From contig NZ_DS264586.1 in NCBI RefSeq assembly GCF_000154225.1, positions 1,332,527 to 1,396,526 on the forward strand: 64,000 nucleotides of DNA, read 5' to 3'. A model generated the notes under the pieces. That model was not told the origin of the DNA. It worked only from the letters and a program-made list of their open reading frames with translations, and ran no database searches. This document shows positions 63,970 to 64,000 of this stretch, in pieces. Numbering within the stretch: position 1 is the stretch's first letter; the number at the start of each line of letters is the position of its first letter. The translations under genes were made by a program, and so were the position numbers. Source of the DNA: Schaalia dentiphila ATCC 17982. GTDB lineage: Bacteria; Actinomycetota; Actinomycetes; Actinomycetales; Actinomycetaceae.

Positions 63970-64000
63970 ATGACTAAGGCTCAACTGACTGTCCTCGCTG
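63970..64000 (+). CDS. gmk: Probable guanylate kinase, 3' end outside window
   Basis: Only ten codons are visible (MTKAQLTVLA). Identification as gmk rests on position directly after mihF, where guanylate kinase normally lies, and on an N-terminus that fits. CACACT stands 6 nt before the ATG with no Shine-Dalgarno, so it may also be leaderless. Confidence 0.55.
   Translation, partial: MTKAQLTVLA

Overview
The window is about 64 kb of GC-rich, gene-dense chromosome from an actinobacterium. Diagnostic genes are Pup with its ligase and depupylase, an actinobacterial integration host factor (mIHF), the ImuA'/ImuB/DnaE2 mutasome, a DUF4191 protein, TrmI beside a RecB-like nuclease, and SufU-type Fe-S assembly. 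The missing 20S proteasome genes and the overall gene mix suggest Actinomycetaceae, an Actinomyces/Schaalia-like organism. That placement is an inference; no database was searched. I see no rRNA, CRISPR array, transposase or phage genes.

Layout. 1-2.1 kb: end of a SUF operon (sufS, sufU, DUF59 factor). 2.2-6.8 kb, minus strand: acyl-CoA ligase, then a queuosine-salvage operon (precursor transporter, tgt) with a zinc metallopeptidase. 7-8.6 kb: ABC-F ATPase. 8.7-12.4 kb, minus: amino-acid ABC transporter with two paralogous binding lipoproteins, each preceded by a TGCATA-N-TATGC(A/G) palindrome. 12.5-17.9 kb: DUF4191 protein, a degenerate membrane kinase, dihydrolipoyl acyltransferase E2 and lipoamide dehydrogenase. 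18-19.7 kb: membrane protein, trmL, YbhB-like protein. 19.7-29.5 kb: an SOS mutagenesis region, imuA'-imuB-SWIM/SNF2 helicase, an opposing alcohol dehydrogenase, and dnaE2. Near-identical LexA boxes stand before imuA' and dnaE2. 29.4-35.5 kb: HAD phosphatase, MarR regulator, tRNA-Leu(GAG), thioredoxin-fold protein, MazG-like protein, flavoprotein, small acidic protein, degenerate aldo/keto reductase, RecB-like nuclease.

35.6-42.3 kb: trmI-mpa-dop-pup-pafA-FKBP, a pupylation locus without proteasome subunits. 42.4-47.2 kb: aroC-aroK-aroB-divergent shikimate kinase-efp-nusB; NusB carries a very long low-complexity tail. 47.2-55.3 kb: accessory block between nusB and pyrR, which often lie together in actinobacteria. 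It holds two frame-broken small genes, a secreted NlpC/P60-like protein with a lipoprotein partner, a DUF2249 protein beside twin CsoR/CstR-type operators, and an organophosphate transporter/inositol-phosphatase pair with a LacI regulator. 55.3-63.5 kb: pyrR-pyrB-pyrC-carA-carB-pyrF with a PyrR-binding loop next to the pyrR Shine-Dalgarno. 63.6-64 kb: mihF and the first codons of a probable gmk.

Two themes recur. Many genes have a TANNNT -10 hexamer exactly 6-7 nt before the start codon and usually no well-placed Shine-Dalgarno, the signature of leaderless transcripts. Several proteins keep a fold but have lost catalytic residues (aldo/keto reductase, kinase, thioredoxin-fold protein, second shikimate kinase).
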